Assembly: GCF_001858325.1 (NCBI RefSeq)
Contig: NZ_MBPP01000045.1
Span: 94,693-158,692, forward strand
Source: Marinobacter sp. AC-23
Lineage (GTDB): Bacteria > Pseudomonadota > Gammaproteobacteria > Pseudomonadales > Oleiphilaceae
Length of the DNA stretch: 64,000 nucleotides
Direction: 5' to 3'
The notes under the pieces are model-generated. The model was not told where the DNA came from, searched no databases, and saw nothing but the letters and a program-made list of their open reading frames with translations. The stretch's first letter is position 1. Each line of letters starts with the position of its first letter. A program made the translations under genes and the position numbers. This document shows positions 46,945 to 55,375 of this stretch, one piece after another.

Positions 46945-49050
46945 ATGCCTCAGGCAAACGGATTGCAGTTCACCGCGCGTGTTGGTGAGTTTCCCTCAGA
47001 TGTGTTTTCTGTCGTCAGCTTTGCACTGACCGAAGGTCTTTCGGAGCTTTTCCATGGCCGCCTGATCATGGCCAGCACAGATCCTGGCATTCAGGCCTCT
47101 GACATACTGGAACAACCGGTAGACTTGGTGGTTTGGCAGGATGGCACGCCTCTGCGTCGCTTTACCGGCGTAGTGAACGAATTTGCCCGGGGCGACACCG
47201 GCCATCGCCGCACATGCTACGAGCTGATCATCCAGCCGCCTCTATGGCGCTTAGGGCTGATGCACAACAGCCGCATATTCCAGACTCAAACCACAGATAC
47301 CATCGTGCGCACCTTGCTGGAAGAACGAGGCATTGTGGATTCTGTATTTGATCTTAAACGTGCGCCCCAGGAACGGGAATACTGCGTGCAGCATCGGGAA
47401 AGCGACCTGGCGTTTATTGAACGGCTGGCCGCCGAGGAAGGCTGGCATTACCGCTACCAACACGGCAGCGTAGATGGGGACGAGCAGCCCGGATTGATCC
47501 TTGCCGACCACCACGGTGATGCCCCAAGGTTAGAGGCCGCCGAATACAACGGCAAAGCCGGTGGAAGCACCAAACAACCTGCGGTGTTTCGCCTCCGCTA
47601 CGAAGAACGGGTGCGTGCAGCCTCCGTAGCCACCAAGGATTACACCTTCAAAAACCCCGCCTACGCCCTGATGCACGAACACAGTGCTGCCAGTGCCAAT
47701 CAGCGGCAGGATTACCAGCACTTCGACTATCCAGGCCGATTCAAAGCCGACGCCAGCGGCCAACCGTTTACCGAAGCTCGGTTAGATGCCCTCAGAAACG
47801 ATGCCAGCACCGCAAACGGCGAAAGCAATCGCCCGGATTTCACTTGCGGCGCAAAAGTGGAGCTCACCAACCACGACAGCGCCAGGCTAAACCGCGACTG
47901 GCTGTTAACTGCCATTACCCATGTGGGCGAACAACCCCAGGCACTGGCAGAAGAAGGCGGCTCTGAGCCCACCACCTATCACAACCTGTTCAGCGCTGTA
48001 CCAGCCAACAAAACCTGGCGGCCATTGTGTGACCACCGGCCGCTGATGGACGGTCCACAGATAGCCATAATTACCGGCCCGGAAGGTGAAGAAATCCACT
48101 GCGATGAATACGGCCGGGTAAAAGTTCGCTTCCCCTGGGATCGGTACTCTGAGAACAATGAACACAGCAGCGCCTGGCTGCGCGTAAGCCAGGGCTGGGC
48201 CGGTGGGCAATACGGTTTCATGGCACTGCCCAGAATCGGCCACGAAGTGATTGTCTCCTTCCTGGATGGCGACCCGGACCAGCCCATCATCACCGGAAGA
48301 ACACACCACGCCACCAATACACCGCCCTACTCGCTGCCGGAGCACAAAACCCGCACCACCCTGAAAACCCAGACCCACAAGGGTGAAGGCAGCAACGAAC
48401 TGCGCTTTGAGGACGAGGCGGCCAAAGAGCAAATCTACATTCACGCTCAAAAAGACCTGGATCTGCTCACCGAAAACAACCGCACCGAAGTGATCAAGAA
48501 CGACAGCCACCTGACCGTGGAAAACGACCGCTTCAGCAAGGTAAAAGCCAACGACCACTCAACGGTAGACGGCGAACACCGGGAAAAGGTAGGTGGAGAC
48601 TACAGCCTCACCGTTGACGGCAGCCACCACAGCAAACTCGGCAAATCCCAGCTCGTGGAAGCGGGGAATGAAATCCACCACAAAGCCGGGTTGAAGATTG
48701 TCATTGAGGCTGGGGCAGAGGTTACGCTCAAAGCCGGTGGGAGTTTTGTGAAGGTGGACCCTAGTGGGGTGACTATTTCCGGGCCGTTGGTAAGGATGAA
48801 TTCTGGGGGTGGGCCGGGGAGTGGAAGTTCGATGGCTGCCCAGATACCCGACATGACCGCTTTAATTCCTGAGCATAGACAGCCTGACGGTGACTCCCCA
48901 GCTATCGCACAAGCATCGCTGAGACCAGAGGCTAGAATCAACGCATCCAAGCTCAGCCTGCTGGATGAAGCTGCTGTTGCTGGCAACTTATCTGTTTCCA
49001 ACTGCGAGTATGACGACAATGGACGCTGCCTACTACATAACCACGCTTGA
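46945..49050 (+). CDS. vgrG: T6SS tip protein VgrG, copy 1
   Basis: Trimeric spike of the type VI secretion tail, 701 residues. The gp27-like part (about residues 1-370) includes [21 protein letters not shown] and [19 protein letters not shown]. The gp5-like OB domain (about 380-460) includes [17 protein letters not shown]. The beta-helix part (about 470-625) contains [14 protein letters not shown] and [16 protein letters not shown] cargo-specific tail of about 75 residues ends in a C-x7-C motif (Cys, NGRC). No tss structural genes lie nearby, so this is an orphan island. It is intact, whereas copy 2 is truncated. Confidence 0.93.
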   Translation: MPQANGLQFTARVGEFPSDVFSVVSFALTEGLSELFHGRLIMASTDPGIQASDILEQPVDLVVWQDGTPLRRFTGVVNEFARGDTGHRRTCYELIIQPPLWRLGLMHNSRIFQTQTTDTIVRTLLEERGIVDSVFDLKRAPQEREYCVQHRESDLAFIERLAAEEGWHYRYQHGSVDGDEQPGLILADHHGDAPRLEAAEYNGKAGGSTKQPAVFRLRYEERVRAASVATKDYTFKNPAYALMHEHSAASANQRQDYQHFDYPGRFKADASGQPFTEARLDALRNDASTANGESNRPDFTCGAKVELTNHDSARLNRDWLLTAITHVGEQPQALAEEGGSEPTTYHNLFSAVPANKTWRPLCDHRPLMDGPQIAIITGPEGEEIHCDEYGRVKVRFPWDRYSENNEHSSAWLRVSQGWAGGQYGFMALPRIGHEVIVSFLDGDPDQPIITGRTHHATNTPPYSLPEHKTRTTLKTQTHKGEGSNELRFEDEAAKEQIYIHAQKDLDLLTENNRTEVIKNDSHLTVENDRFSKVKANDHSTVDGEHREKVGGDYSLTVDGSHHSKLGKSQLVEAGNEIHHKAGLKIVIEAGAEVTLKAGGSFVKVDPSGVTISGPLVRMNSGGGPGSGSSMAAQIPDMTALIPEHRQPDGDSPAIAQASLRPEARINASKLSLLDEAAVAGNLSVSNCEYDDNGRCLLHNHA
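48088..48827 (+). repeat. vgrG 3' direct repeat, copy A
   Basis: About 740 bases of vgrG encoding the OB domain and beta-helix. Nearly identical to 53549-54310 in the same orientation, about 5.5 kb away. Copy B carries a 24-base insertion near its start and two single-base deletions. Similarity ends abruptly at GGGAGTGG, just where the cargo-specific tail begins. Confidence 0.88.
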
Positions 49051-49885
49051 CCATACTGCTCCCAAGGGAGACCGCCCGAAGTCCTTTGATTATGCCATTG
49101 TTGACCTGGCAGTGGACCATGACTTCTTGAAGTTTCTTTATGAAGGTATGCAGCGTAATCCAATCGAGTGGCGGAGCCTCTTCGAGGGCACTAATTGGCA
49201 GGCAAGCTGGTTCAAGGGGCCCATCTTGGTTGACCTACGCAACAACGCGGCCTTTGTGGAACAACTTGTTAACAGAATGGAGAACCAACCTCTGGGGATA
49301 TTGATACAGTCTACCCTGGGGGCTGCAGATTTTCTCCAACGAAGTCGGCAATGGTTATTCAGCCTGGAATCACCTCAAGAGCGACTGCTCAGGTTTTACG
49401 AACCCCGGATGTTGGCGGCACTTCTGTGCGTAATGGAAAGTTCTCAGCGGGAAAGGCTGGTGCTAACAGGTGAACGATGGTCTTGGTACGACGGCCTGGC
49501 TTGGCGTTCACGGCTTTCGACGGAGAACAAAGCAGTAACTCCAGACCCTGACATGTTTCTTATAAGTGGCGAACAACTTAGGCAAGTTCCCATTTACCGC
49601 ATGGCTGCCGAATCCCAACTCTTGGCGGACCATTATAAAGATCAGTTAACAGAACATGAAGCCCCGACCGTTTGGGTACTAGCGCACCTGCTGGAAGCAA
49701 GTAAGCATGGATATTCGAAGGTGTCGGACCAAGAACGCTGGTTACGGCTAGCTTTTTGTCATGGCAATGCTTTCCCGACCTCAATCCGATTCCGTGATGT
49801 GCTTAGCCAGGAAAACCTGCCCGCCAGTGAACAGCTCTCCATCATGGAAGGTATAAGGAGGACTGACAATGTCCCGACAGAATGA
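49010..49885 (+). CDS. DUF4123 T6SS adaptor/chaperone, module 1
   Basis: About 291 residues. DUF4123 proteins (Tap/TEC) bind a specific effector and the VgrG tip to load cargo. Features: hydrophobic strand near residues 25-40 ([20 protein letters not shown]), [22 protein letters not shown] near 42-65, [16 protein letters not shown] near 125-140, and [13 protein letters not shown] near 150-162, the usual pattern. ATG 49010 overlaps the vgrG stop by 41 bases; ATG 49019 is an alternative. Overlaps the next start by 17 bases, so the module is tightly coupled. Confidence 0.85.
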   Translation: MTTMDAAYYITTLDHTAPKGDRPKSFDYAIVDLAVDHDFLKFLYEGMQRNPIEWRSLFEGTNWQASWFKGPILVDLRNNAAFVEQLVNRMENQPLGILIQSTLGAADFLQRSRQWLFSLESPQERLLRFYEPRMLAALLCVMESSQRERLVLTGERWSWYDGLAWRSRLSTENKAVTPDPDMFLISGEQLRQVPIYRMAAESQLLADHYKDQLTEHEAPTVWVLAHLLEASKHGYSKVSDQERWLRLAFCHGNAFPTSIRFRDVLSQENLPASEQLSIMEGIRRTDNVPTE

Positions 49886-51032
49886 AGTTCAAACTAATGA
49901 AATCAACCTCCCATTCCCTAAGTCCGCCAGTGATGCCAGCTCTACTGACGCCTCTTGCAGCGAGTGTCAGCTGGAATTTGTCGAATTGGTTCATGTTACC
50001 GGTGAGACGGGTGCGGTACATGCACTGACCAAACGGCAGTGCGATGAGCTGAGCAGCGCGATTGAAAAACTGCAGTTACCTCTGAAAAGCCTGAAACAGG
50101 CTGAAAGCGGATCAAAGGACCGGATCCCAGAAGCCAGGGCCAAAGCCTGGCACGCGTTGAAAGATCTCGATGCCCTGCCTCCTATAGCATCGAGCACCAC
50201 GGCCCAGGAATTAATGAAAGAGTACCGGGCTCGCTGGCAGCAGGCAGAGCAGCGTTTAAAACGTCAGGAACGCCGACGGGAGCGCATCCGGAACGAACTA
50301 GCTCAAATCCGTCGGGAGGTTTTGGCTCCCCTGCACCGACAGCCAACCAACGAACCCAAAGATATGCTCACTATCCGAATCTTCAGATCGTTAGCAAATG
50401 AATTGGAACGGACGCTACCAGACATCGACACTGTACTGGATGCTCACAGGAGCAAGGTTAAATCAAAACGAAAGAACTACGAATTACTAGATGAGCGACT
50501 GGAATTTCTCCGTGCTGCGTTGGAGGCGGAAATCACTTATCGTGCTGCTCAGGCGTCGGGCTTACGCGGTTCTGTGACCATAGCGCAGCTGGCCAACGAG
50601 TCGGCGATACTTAGGGAGAGGACCGTTTGGCCAGAATTTATTGCTAATTCGGATATGGATGCCTTGGTACAACGCCAGCAACGATTAGAGGAAATCGAAG
50701 CAGCCCCCAGCCCCTCCTGGTGGCGCGAAACGGCTCGTTACGTCGTCAGCAGTGACCCGACACCCTCTCTGTGGAACCTGATTGATACCAGTGAGGTGGA
50801 GCATTACGACAAACTCCAAGATGAAAAAAAGCGCCTGCTAATAGAACAGGAGGCGGCCCTGAGCCGTTTGGTTAAAAACAGCCCGCCTTCTAACAACAAC
50901 CTGTTTGCCAGCCCAAACGTCGGCAACACATCAGCATGGAATGTAGTGGAAATCAAGCGTACAAGCGAATCCGGGTACCGCTATATCCACCAAGAGGCAC
51001 TGCTGCGATTCCGCCAGGCTGGCGCCCAATGA
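49869..51032 (+). CDS. T6SS cargo protein 1, N-terminal half
   Basis: A 387-residue protein of unknown family. The N-terminus has CSECQLEFVELVHVTGETGAV near residues 30-50, matching CEDQIVEIVHETGSNE in the module 2 protein. A long charged helical region (QQAEQRLKRQERRRERIRNEL) with coiled-coil character follows, then WWRETARYVVSSDPTPSLW. It stops at TGA 51030-51032, overlapped by the ATG of the next reading frame (ATGA). Module 2 has the corresponding sequences fused in one 680-residue chain, so either this is a genuinely split pair or one A is missing from CCCAAATG here. Position after DUF4123 makes it the likely secreted cargo. Confidence 0.7.
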   Translation: MSRQNEVQTNEINLPFPKSASDASSTDASCSECQLEFVELVHVTGETGAVHALTKRQCDELSSAIEKLQLPLKSLKQAESGSKDRIPEARAKAWHALKDLDALPPIASSTTAQELMKEYRARWQQAEQRLKRQERRRERIRNELAQIRREVLAPLHRQPTNEPKDMLTIRIFRSLANELERTLPDIDTVLDAHRSKVKSKRKNYELLDERLEFLRAALEAEITYRAAQASGLRGSVTIAQLANESAILRERTVWPEFIANSDMDALVQRQQRLEEIEAAPSPSWWRETARYVVSSDPTPSLWNLIDTSEVEHYDKLQDEKKRLLIEQEAALSRLVKNSPPSNNNLFASPNVGNTSAWNVVEIKRTSESGYRYIHQEALLRFRQAGAQ

Positions 51033-52458
51033 CTATGGCGGACGTGAAAAAAGCCATGTCCTCAAGTCGTTTCCGGGAAGCCGGGGCTCAGGCACGTGAT
51101 TCTTTGCAAACAAGCCGGGAACTAAAGCTTACCCTGGCAAAATGGGGCAGCCAAGACGATAATTTTTTCAACCAACTGAACATTGAGCTGTTTAAAAAAG
51201 AGCTATCCTCAGAAGATGGGCGTTTTTCAGCCGCTACAGAAGCTCAAATGTTTCGCTTTGCAGCCCAAGCTGGGCTCGCCGCATCGTACAACCCGGTTAG
51301 ACAAGAAACCTTCATTGGGGGTGAAGTAGAAAGTGCTTACAGTCTGCTGGAAGGTAAGGCCTCCCTTAAGTCGCAGGTGCCCAATGTCGATGGCACGCCC
51401 TTGGTACTGGCGTACCAGGATCAAAAAGGTGATTTGGTGAAACTGCATTGCGGACACTTGCGCACTGACGCGGAATACTCCATCCAAGCTTCGCCGGAGC
51501 ATGTGCCTCCCTGGCTGCTAACGTGAAGGTATCTTCTGCTCCACAGAATGTTGGAATTACCGGAGAATCTAATGGGGAGGTGTTTGCAGGCGCGACTCTG
51601 AAGAATGAAGCAATGTTCAGTGTGAAGTGGAAAGCGGCTTATGCGGAGGTTCGGGAGGCGCAGGTTACAAGGCAAGAAGAATCTGTTTCAAAAGAAGAGC
51701 AGGAGCAACAAGAGGGGGCAGATAAAGCGTTTAAATCCTTGCTGGATGTGAAGCCGGAAATTGCGCTTTCGGCGGGTATTGGTGCAGGGTTTGAGTTCAA
51801 AATTGGGCTTTCGGAGAACCGGCGGCTCTACATGACGCTAAAAGGCCACTTGGTTCTCGGCCCCGGTGGCGGCGGTGGTGTTGCAGCGGAACTGAACGGC
51901 CCACAGATCGTGGAACTTGTTACTTTTGTGCGCTGGTCTCTGGAACAATCAAATTTCCGGTTTCTGGAGTGGCTGGAAAGCGAAGCATTCACGATGCTCT
52001 CCCTGCTACTGCGCGTTCAGGCGGTTAGCAGCGATGAGTTGATTAATCTCGCAACCTGGCCGCTCGATAGGCTTCATAGCTATTGGAATGCAACCCAAGG
52101 AAATTATGTGGAGGCTGTCGACTCTGCGAATCGAATTGCAACAAACCGCAACGTAATTAATTACACTCCGGAGGCTAAGGCTGAAATACTCCATTTGCTT
52201 TCTGGCAATACTTCACAGGCGTTGCGCCAGAGCATAACAGACTTCGAGCAATTTGCCTCTGCCGCCCTTGCTGTACTGAGCACTATTCAATCTCACCGAG
52301 AGTTCATGGAAGTTCTACGACGCATGGGACAGGAAGGTGACGCCAAGGGTGATGTGGTTAACTTAAAGAACAACTACGTTAATTTAATTCTGAAGTTTTT
52401 GTATCGCTCAACCAAAGCTAAAGCAACGGAGCGATGGCTTGTTGAGCTATACTCATAA
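51029..52458 (+). CDS. T6SS cargo protein 1, C-terminal half, frameshifted near 51493
   Basis: About 476 residues after repair. Starts MTMADVKKAMSSSRFREAGA; ATEAQMFRFAAQAGLAASYN near residue 71 matches AEAQFMRFAAGASGFAEYN of module 2. The raw frame ends at 51526 after HCGHLRTDAEYSIQASPEH. The continuation GACASLAANVKVSSAPQN is in the next frame, and one G lost near 51493 joins them. The C-terminal domain has a Gly-rich stretch GPGGGGGVAAEL preceded by RLYMTLKGHLVLG, then VTFVRWSLEQSNFRFLEWL. It resembles no toxin fold I know. It is likely the effector domain of module 1; the activity is unknown. Confidence 0.7.
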
Positions 52459-52477
52459 CCAATAATGGATCTGGAAA

Positions 52478-53356
52478 TTAGTTTCTTGCGCAACGGAATC
52501 CGCCAGTCAGAGGCATACTGGACTCAGGTACAACTCTCCTAGAGACTGTGGAGCTGTTAATGATGGGTCCTTTATAGTCCCCACCTCGCATGATTCTTTC
52601 AGGTTCTTTGAGATTGGGACCGACTGTAACAGTTTTACCTGATTTCGGGCCTTGGGGGTTAAATCGTTCTGACTTTCGATAATAGTCCTGGGCGTAGTAA
52701 TCACTGACCCACTCGGCAACATTGCCAGACATGTCATATAACCCCACGGAGTTGGGGGTATATGAGCCTGGGGCTTCAGGAATATCCTGATCGTTACCAT
52801 ATAAAGCTAGAGCTGGGTCGTTGGCGCTACTTATATTACGGCCCGGTTCTATTTTCCCATTATCGGTAGCATGACGAATTTGTTCACCACCTGAGCGAGC
52901 GGCATACTCCCATTGTGCCTCGGTGGGCAAGTCCAAGGTATGACCAGACCTCTCCCCTAACCAAAGACAGAATGCCTTGGCATCATGCCAGGATACAGGC
53001 GCGGGGAGTTCGCTCGCAAAGCGTTCGGGAGACTCGTTTTTTTTGTCCTCATAGAAGCGTGCTTTAATCTCATGCCCAGAGGCCTTCACAAATACGTCAA
53101 AATCGCCCTGGGTTACCTCGTATTTCTGGATATAAAAATCGTCCAACACCACTTCATGTGCCGGGATGGTATCGGCCCCCATCGCCCAGCCCCCTGGATT
53201 GCCCATCAGGAACTCGCCGCCTTCAACAAAAACCATGTTGTCCATGTTGCGCTGAACGATCTCTATCGCGTACCAGTCGTTGATGGCATCACAGCCAGAC
53301 AGAATCGTCAGGGACAGAGTAAGTAGCAGGGAATTTCGAGTATGGGAAATAAGCAT
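52478..53356 (-). CDS. FGE-fold (SUMF1-like) lipoprotein, candidate immunity protein 1
   Basis: A 292-residue lipoprotein: signal with lipobox LTILSGC at residues 16-22. The rest is a formylglycine-generating-enzyme-like fold: FVEGGEFLMGNPGGW near 43-57, YEVTQGDFDVF near 79-89, LPTEAQWEYAARSGG near 142-156, GLYDMSGNVAEWVSD near 202-216 and GGFRCARN at the end. The catalytic cysteine pair of true FGE is absent: the only C-terminal Cys is the structural one in GFRC. It is therefore not a sulfatase maturase. It lies opposite and convergent to the cargo gene, while the module 2 copy is codirectional. Its location fits periplasmic immunity or an accessory role, by inference. Confidence 0.72.
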   Translation of the reverse strand: MLISHTRNSLLLTLSLTILSGCDAINDWYAIEIVQRNMDNMVFVEGGEFLMGNPGGWAMGADTIPAHEVVLDDFYIQKYEVTQGDFDVFVKASGHEIKARFYEDKKNESPERFASELPAPVSWHDAKAFCLWLGERSGHTLDLPTEAQWEYAARSGGEQIRHATDNGKIEPGRNISSANDPALALYGNDQDIPEAPGSYTPNSVGLYDMSGNVAEWVSDYYAQDYYRKSERFNPQGPKSGKTVTVGPNLKEPERIMRGGDYKGPIINSSTVSRRVVPESSMPLTGGFRCARN

Positions 53357-53526
53357 TGTCCGTCCAGTCCATTGGAAAGCGAATCAGAACTGCCTCTTAA
53401 TCGAAGCGACCAACGCCAGTTGTGAGAAGCCTTTGACTAAAACAGTCCGTGTTTTGCCCGCAATTTTAGCAGGTCGTGGCCAAAGCTGGAAATGCGGCAG
53501 ACCGGCAATAGTTAAAAGCGATGCCC

Positions 53527-54545
53527 CATAGTTACCCGCCTCGAAAGCGAAGAAATCCACTGCGATGCATACGGCCGGGGAAAAGTGCGTTTCCCCTGGG
53601 ATAGGCGCCAGCGGCCAAATGGGGTAGAGAGCACTGAAAATAACGAGCACAGTAGCGCATGGCTACGAGTAAGCCAGGGCTGGGCGGGCGGCCAGTATGG
53701 TTTCATGGCACTGCCCAGAATCGGCCACGAAGTGATTGTCTCCTTCCTTGATGGCGACCCAGACCAGCCCATCATCACCGGAAGAACACACCACGCCACC
53801 AATACACCGCCCTACCCGCTACCGGAGCACAAACCCGCACCATCCTGAAACCCAGACCCACAAGGGTGAAGGCAGCAACGAGCTACGTTTCGAAGACGAG
53901 GCGGCCAAAGAGCAAATCTACATTCACGCTCAAAAAGACCTGGATCTGCTCACCGAAAACAACCGCACCGAAGTGATCAAGAACGACAGCCACCTGACCG
54001 TGGAAAACGACCGCTTCAGCAAGGTAAAAGCCAACGACCACTCAACGGTAGACGGCGAACACAGGGAAAAGGTAGGTGGAGACTACAGCCTCACCGTTGA
54101 CGGCAGCCACCACAGCAAACTCGGCAAATCCCAGCTCGTGGAAGCGGGGAATGAAATCCACCACAAAGCCGGATTGAAGATTGTTATCGAGGCTGGAGCA
54201 GAAGTGACGCTCAAAGCCGGTGGGAGTTTTGTGAAGGTGGATCCTAGTGGGGTGACTATTTCCGGGCCGCTGGTGCGGATGAATTCTGGTGGGGGACCAG
54301 GGAGTGGGAGTGCAGTCTCTGCACAAACACCACAAGCCCCAAGCGTAGTTGCCGCCAACGAAACTGTTTCCGGCAATGCCGATGCCTTGGCGGTAACCGA
54401 AACCCGGCCAGCGGCCACGCCTCAGCCCAGCCCTATCTTTAAACTGCGTGAAGCTGCACGGAATGATGCCTTGTTAAGCAAACAATGCGGCAAACAACCA
54501 GATGGACGTTGCGACTTCAGCCCATGTTCTTGTGAGGCTGGATAA
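53527..54545 (+). pseudogene. 5'-truncated, doubly frameshifted vgrG, copy 2
   Basis: Only the OB and beta-helix portion plus a cargo-specific tail remains; the gp27-like half is absent. Homology to copy 1 begins at about 53527 ([10 protein letters not shown]). The first frame (53585-53848) carries [21 protein letters not shown]. After LPEHK two AAAA runs of copy 1 are AAA here (near 53833 and 53847), shifting the frame; reading resumes as [19 protein letters not shown] to the stop at 54543-54545. The tail is unlike copy 1 but ends in the same C-x7-C type motif (CGKQPDGRC). Without the N-terminal half it cannot form a spike by itself. Confidence 0.85.
53549..54310 (+). repeat. vgrG 3' direct repeat, copy B
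   Basis: Partner of 48088-48827. The offset is 5461 at the left end, 5485 after the 24-base insertion and 5483 after the two missing A residues. It could recombine with copy A, exchanging the tail and the downstream cargo module. Confidence 0.88.
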
Positions 54546-55375
54546 TGATAGAGAACCTGAAGGAAACCTCAGTGCTCGCCGGACACAACGTCTACCTACT
54601 GATAGATGGCGCTCAACTGGACGCACCAAAGCTGATATATAGCCACGACGACAGTCCGGAATTCGATCAGATCTATCGGCGCACGCCTCACAAATCAGCT
54701 CTGGAAGTGAGCCCTTGCATTGTTAAGCCATCTGAAACGAGCCGGCTGTGGACGGCCGAGCCTATCTGGCGCTCAGCGGCGGTTGTGATCGAAAGTAATG
54801 CAGATATTCAGACCCTTGCAGGTCATTTTAGAAGCTTGATCAGTGTAAAACTACCCGACCAAACATTCGCCTATCTCAGGTTCCATTCTCCAACCCAGGT
54901 CCATGGCCTGCTTTCCGCTTTTAATCCGAACGAGCGCGTTCAGTTCAGCGGCCCTGTACTCAAATGGCATTACTTTGACTCTGGAACAGGCTGGAAATCA
55001 ACAGCGATACACAGCTTGGAACAAGCACAGGATCATGAAGCCAGAGAAGAAGGTTGGTTTCAGCTGACGGAAGAGCATATCCAAACGATCAGCGCACACA
55101 AAGAAGCAAAGTTTATCAGCGCTCTAGTCAATAATTCCGGTCTGCTGCTCACTCCGGAGAACGAGAGCCTGATGCGGACACTGGTTGAGCGAGGACGGCG
55201 CTATGGGTTTCGCACAGAGGCAGAGCTAGCCAGCTATACGGAAATAGCAGCGTATCACCCAAAAGCAATTAACCAGCCCGGTGCACAGTCGATTCTGTCC
55301 GATAAAGAAAAGCCAGCGGATGAGCGACTGGCAGAACTCGATAACCTGATGGCGCAAGCGCCAGGAGGTGCCTGA
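54545..55375 (+). CDS. DUF4123 T6SS adaptor/chaperone, module 2
   Basis: A 276-residue DUF4123 protein. NVYLLIDGAQLDAPKLIYSH lies near residues 15-34, PCIVKPSETSRLW near 57-69, and FAYLRFHSPTQVHGLLSAF plus VQFSGPVLKWHYFD near 104-140, the family-typical LRFxxPxxLxxL and GPxxxW segments. The ATG shares its A with the preceding TAA, and the TGA shares a base with the next ATG: translation of the module is coupled. It probably escorts the LysM cargo to VgrG. Confidence 0.87.
   Translation: MIENLKETSVLAGHNVYLLIDGAQLDAPKLIYSHDDSPEFDQIYRRTPHKSALEVSPCIVKPSETSRLWTAEPIWRSAAVVIESNADIQTLAGHFRSLISVKLPDQTFAYLRFHSPTQVHGLLSAFNPNERVQFSGPVLKWHYFDSGTGWKSTAIHSLEQAQDHEAREEGWFQLTEEHIQTISAHKEAKFISALVNNSGLLLTPENESLMRTLVERGRRYGFRTEAELASYTEIAAYHPKAINQPGAQSILSDKEKPADERLAELDNLMAQAPGGA

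Noticed and set aside
46945..49050. Prophage tail spike
   Set aside because: No other phage structural, lysis or integration genes; VgrG tail and DUF4123 context are typical of T6SS.
52478..53356. Active sulfatase-maturating FGE
   Set aside because: Catalytic cysteine pair absent and no sulfatase gene nearby; lipobox puts it in the periplasm.
53736..53848. N-terminal part of the open frame that begins at 53736
   Set aside because: Before the two missing A residues this frame gives a Pro/Ser-rich non-VgrG sequence; true coding there is in the frame of 53585.
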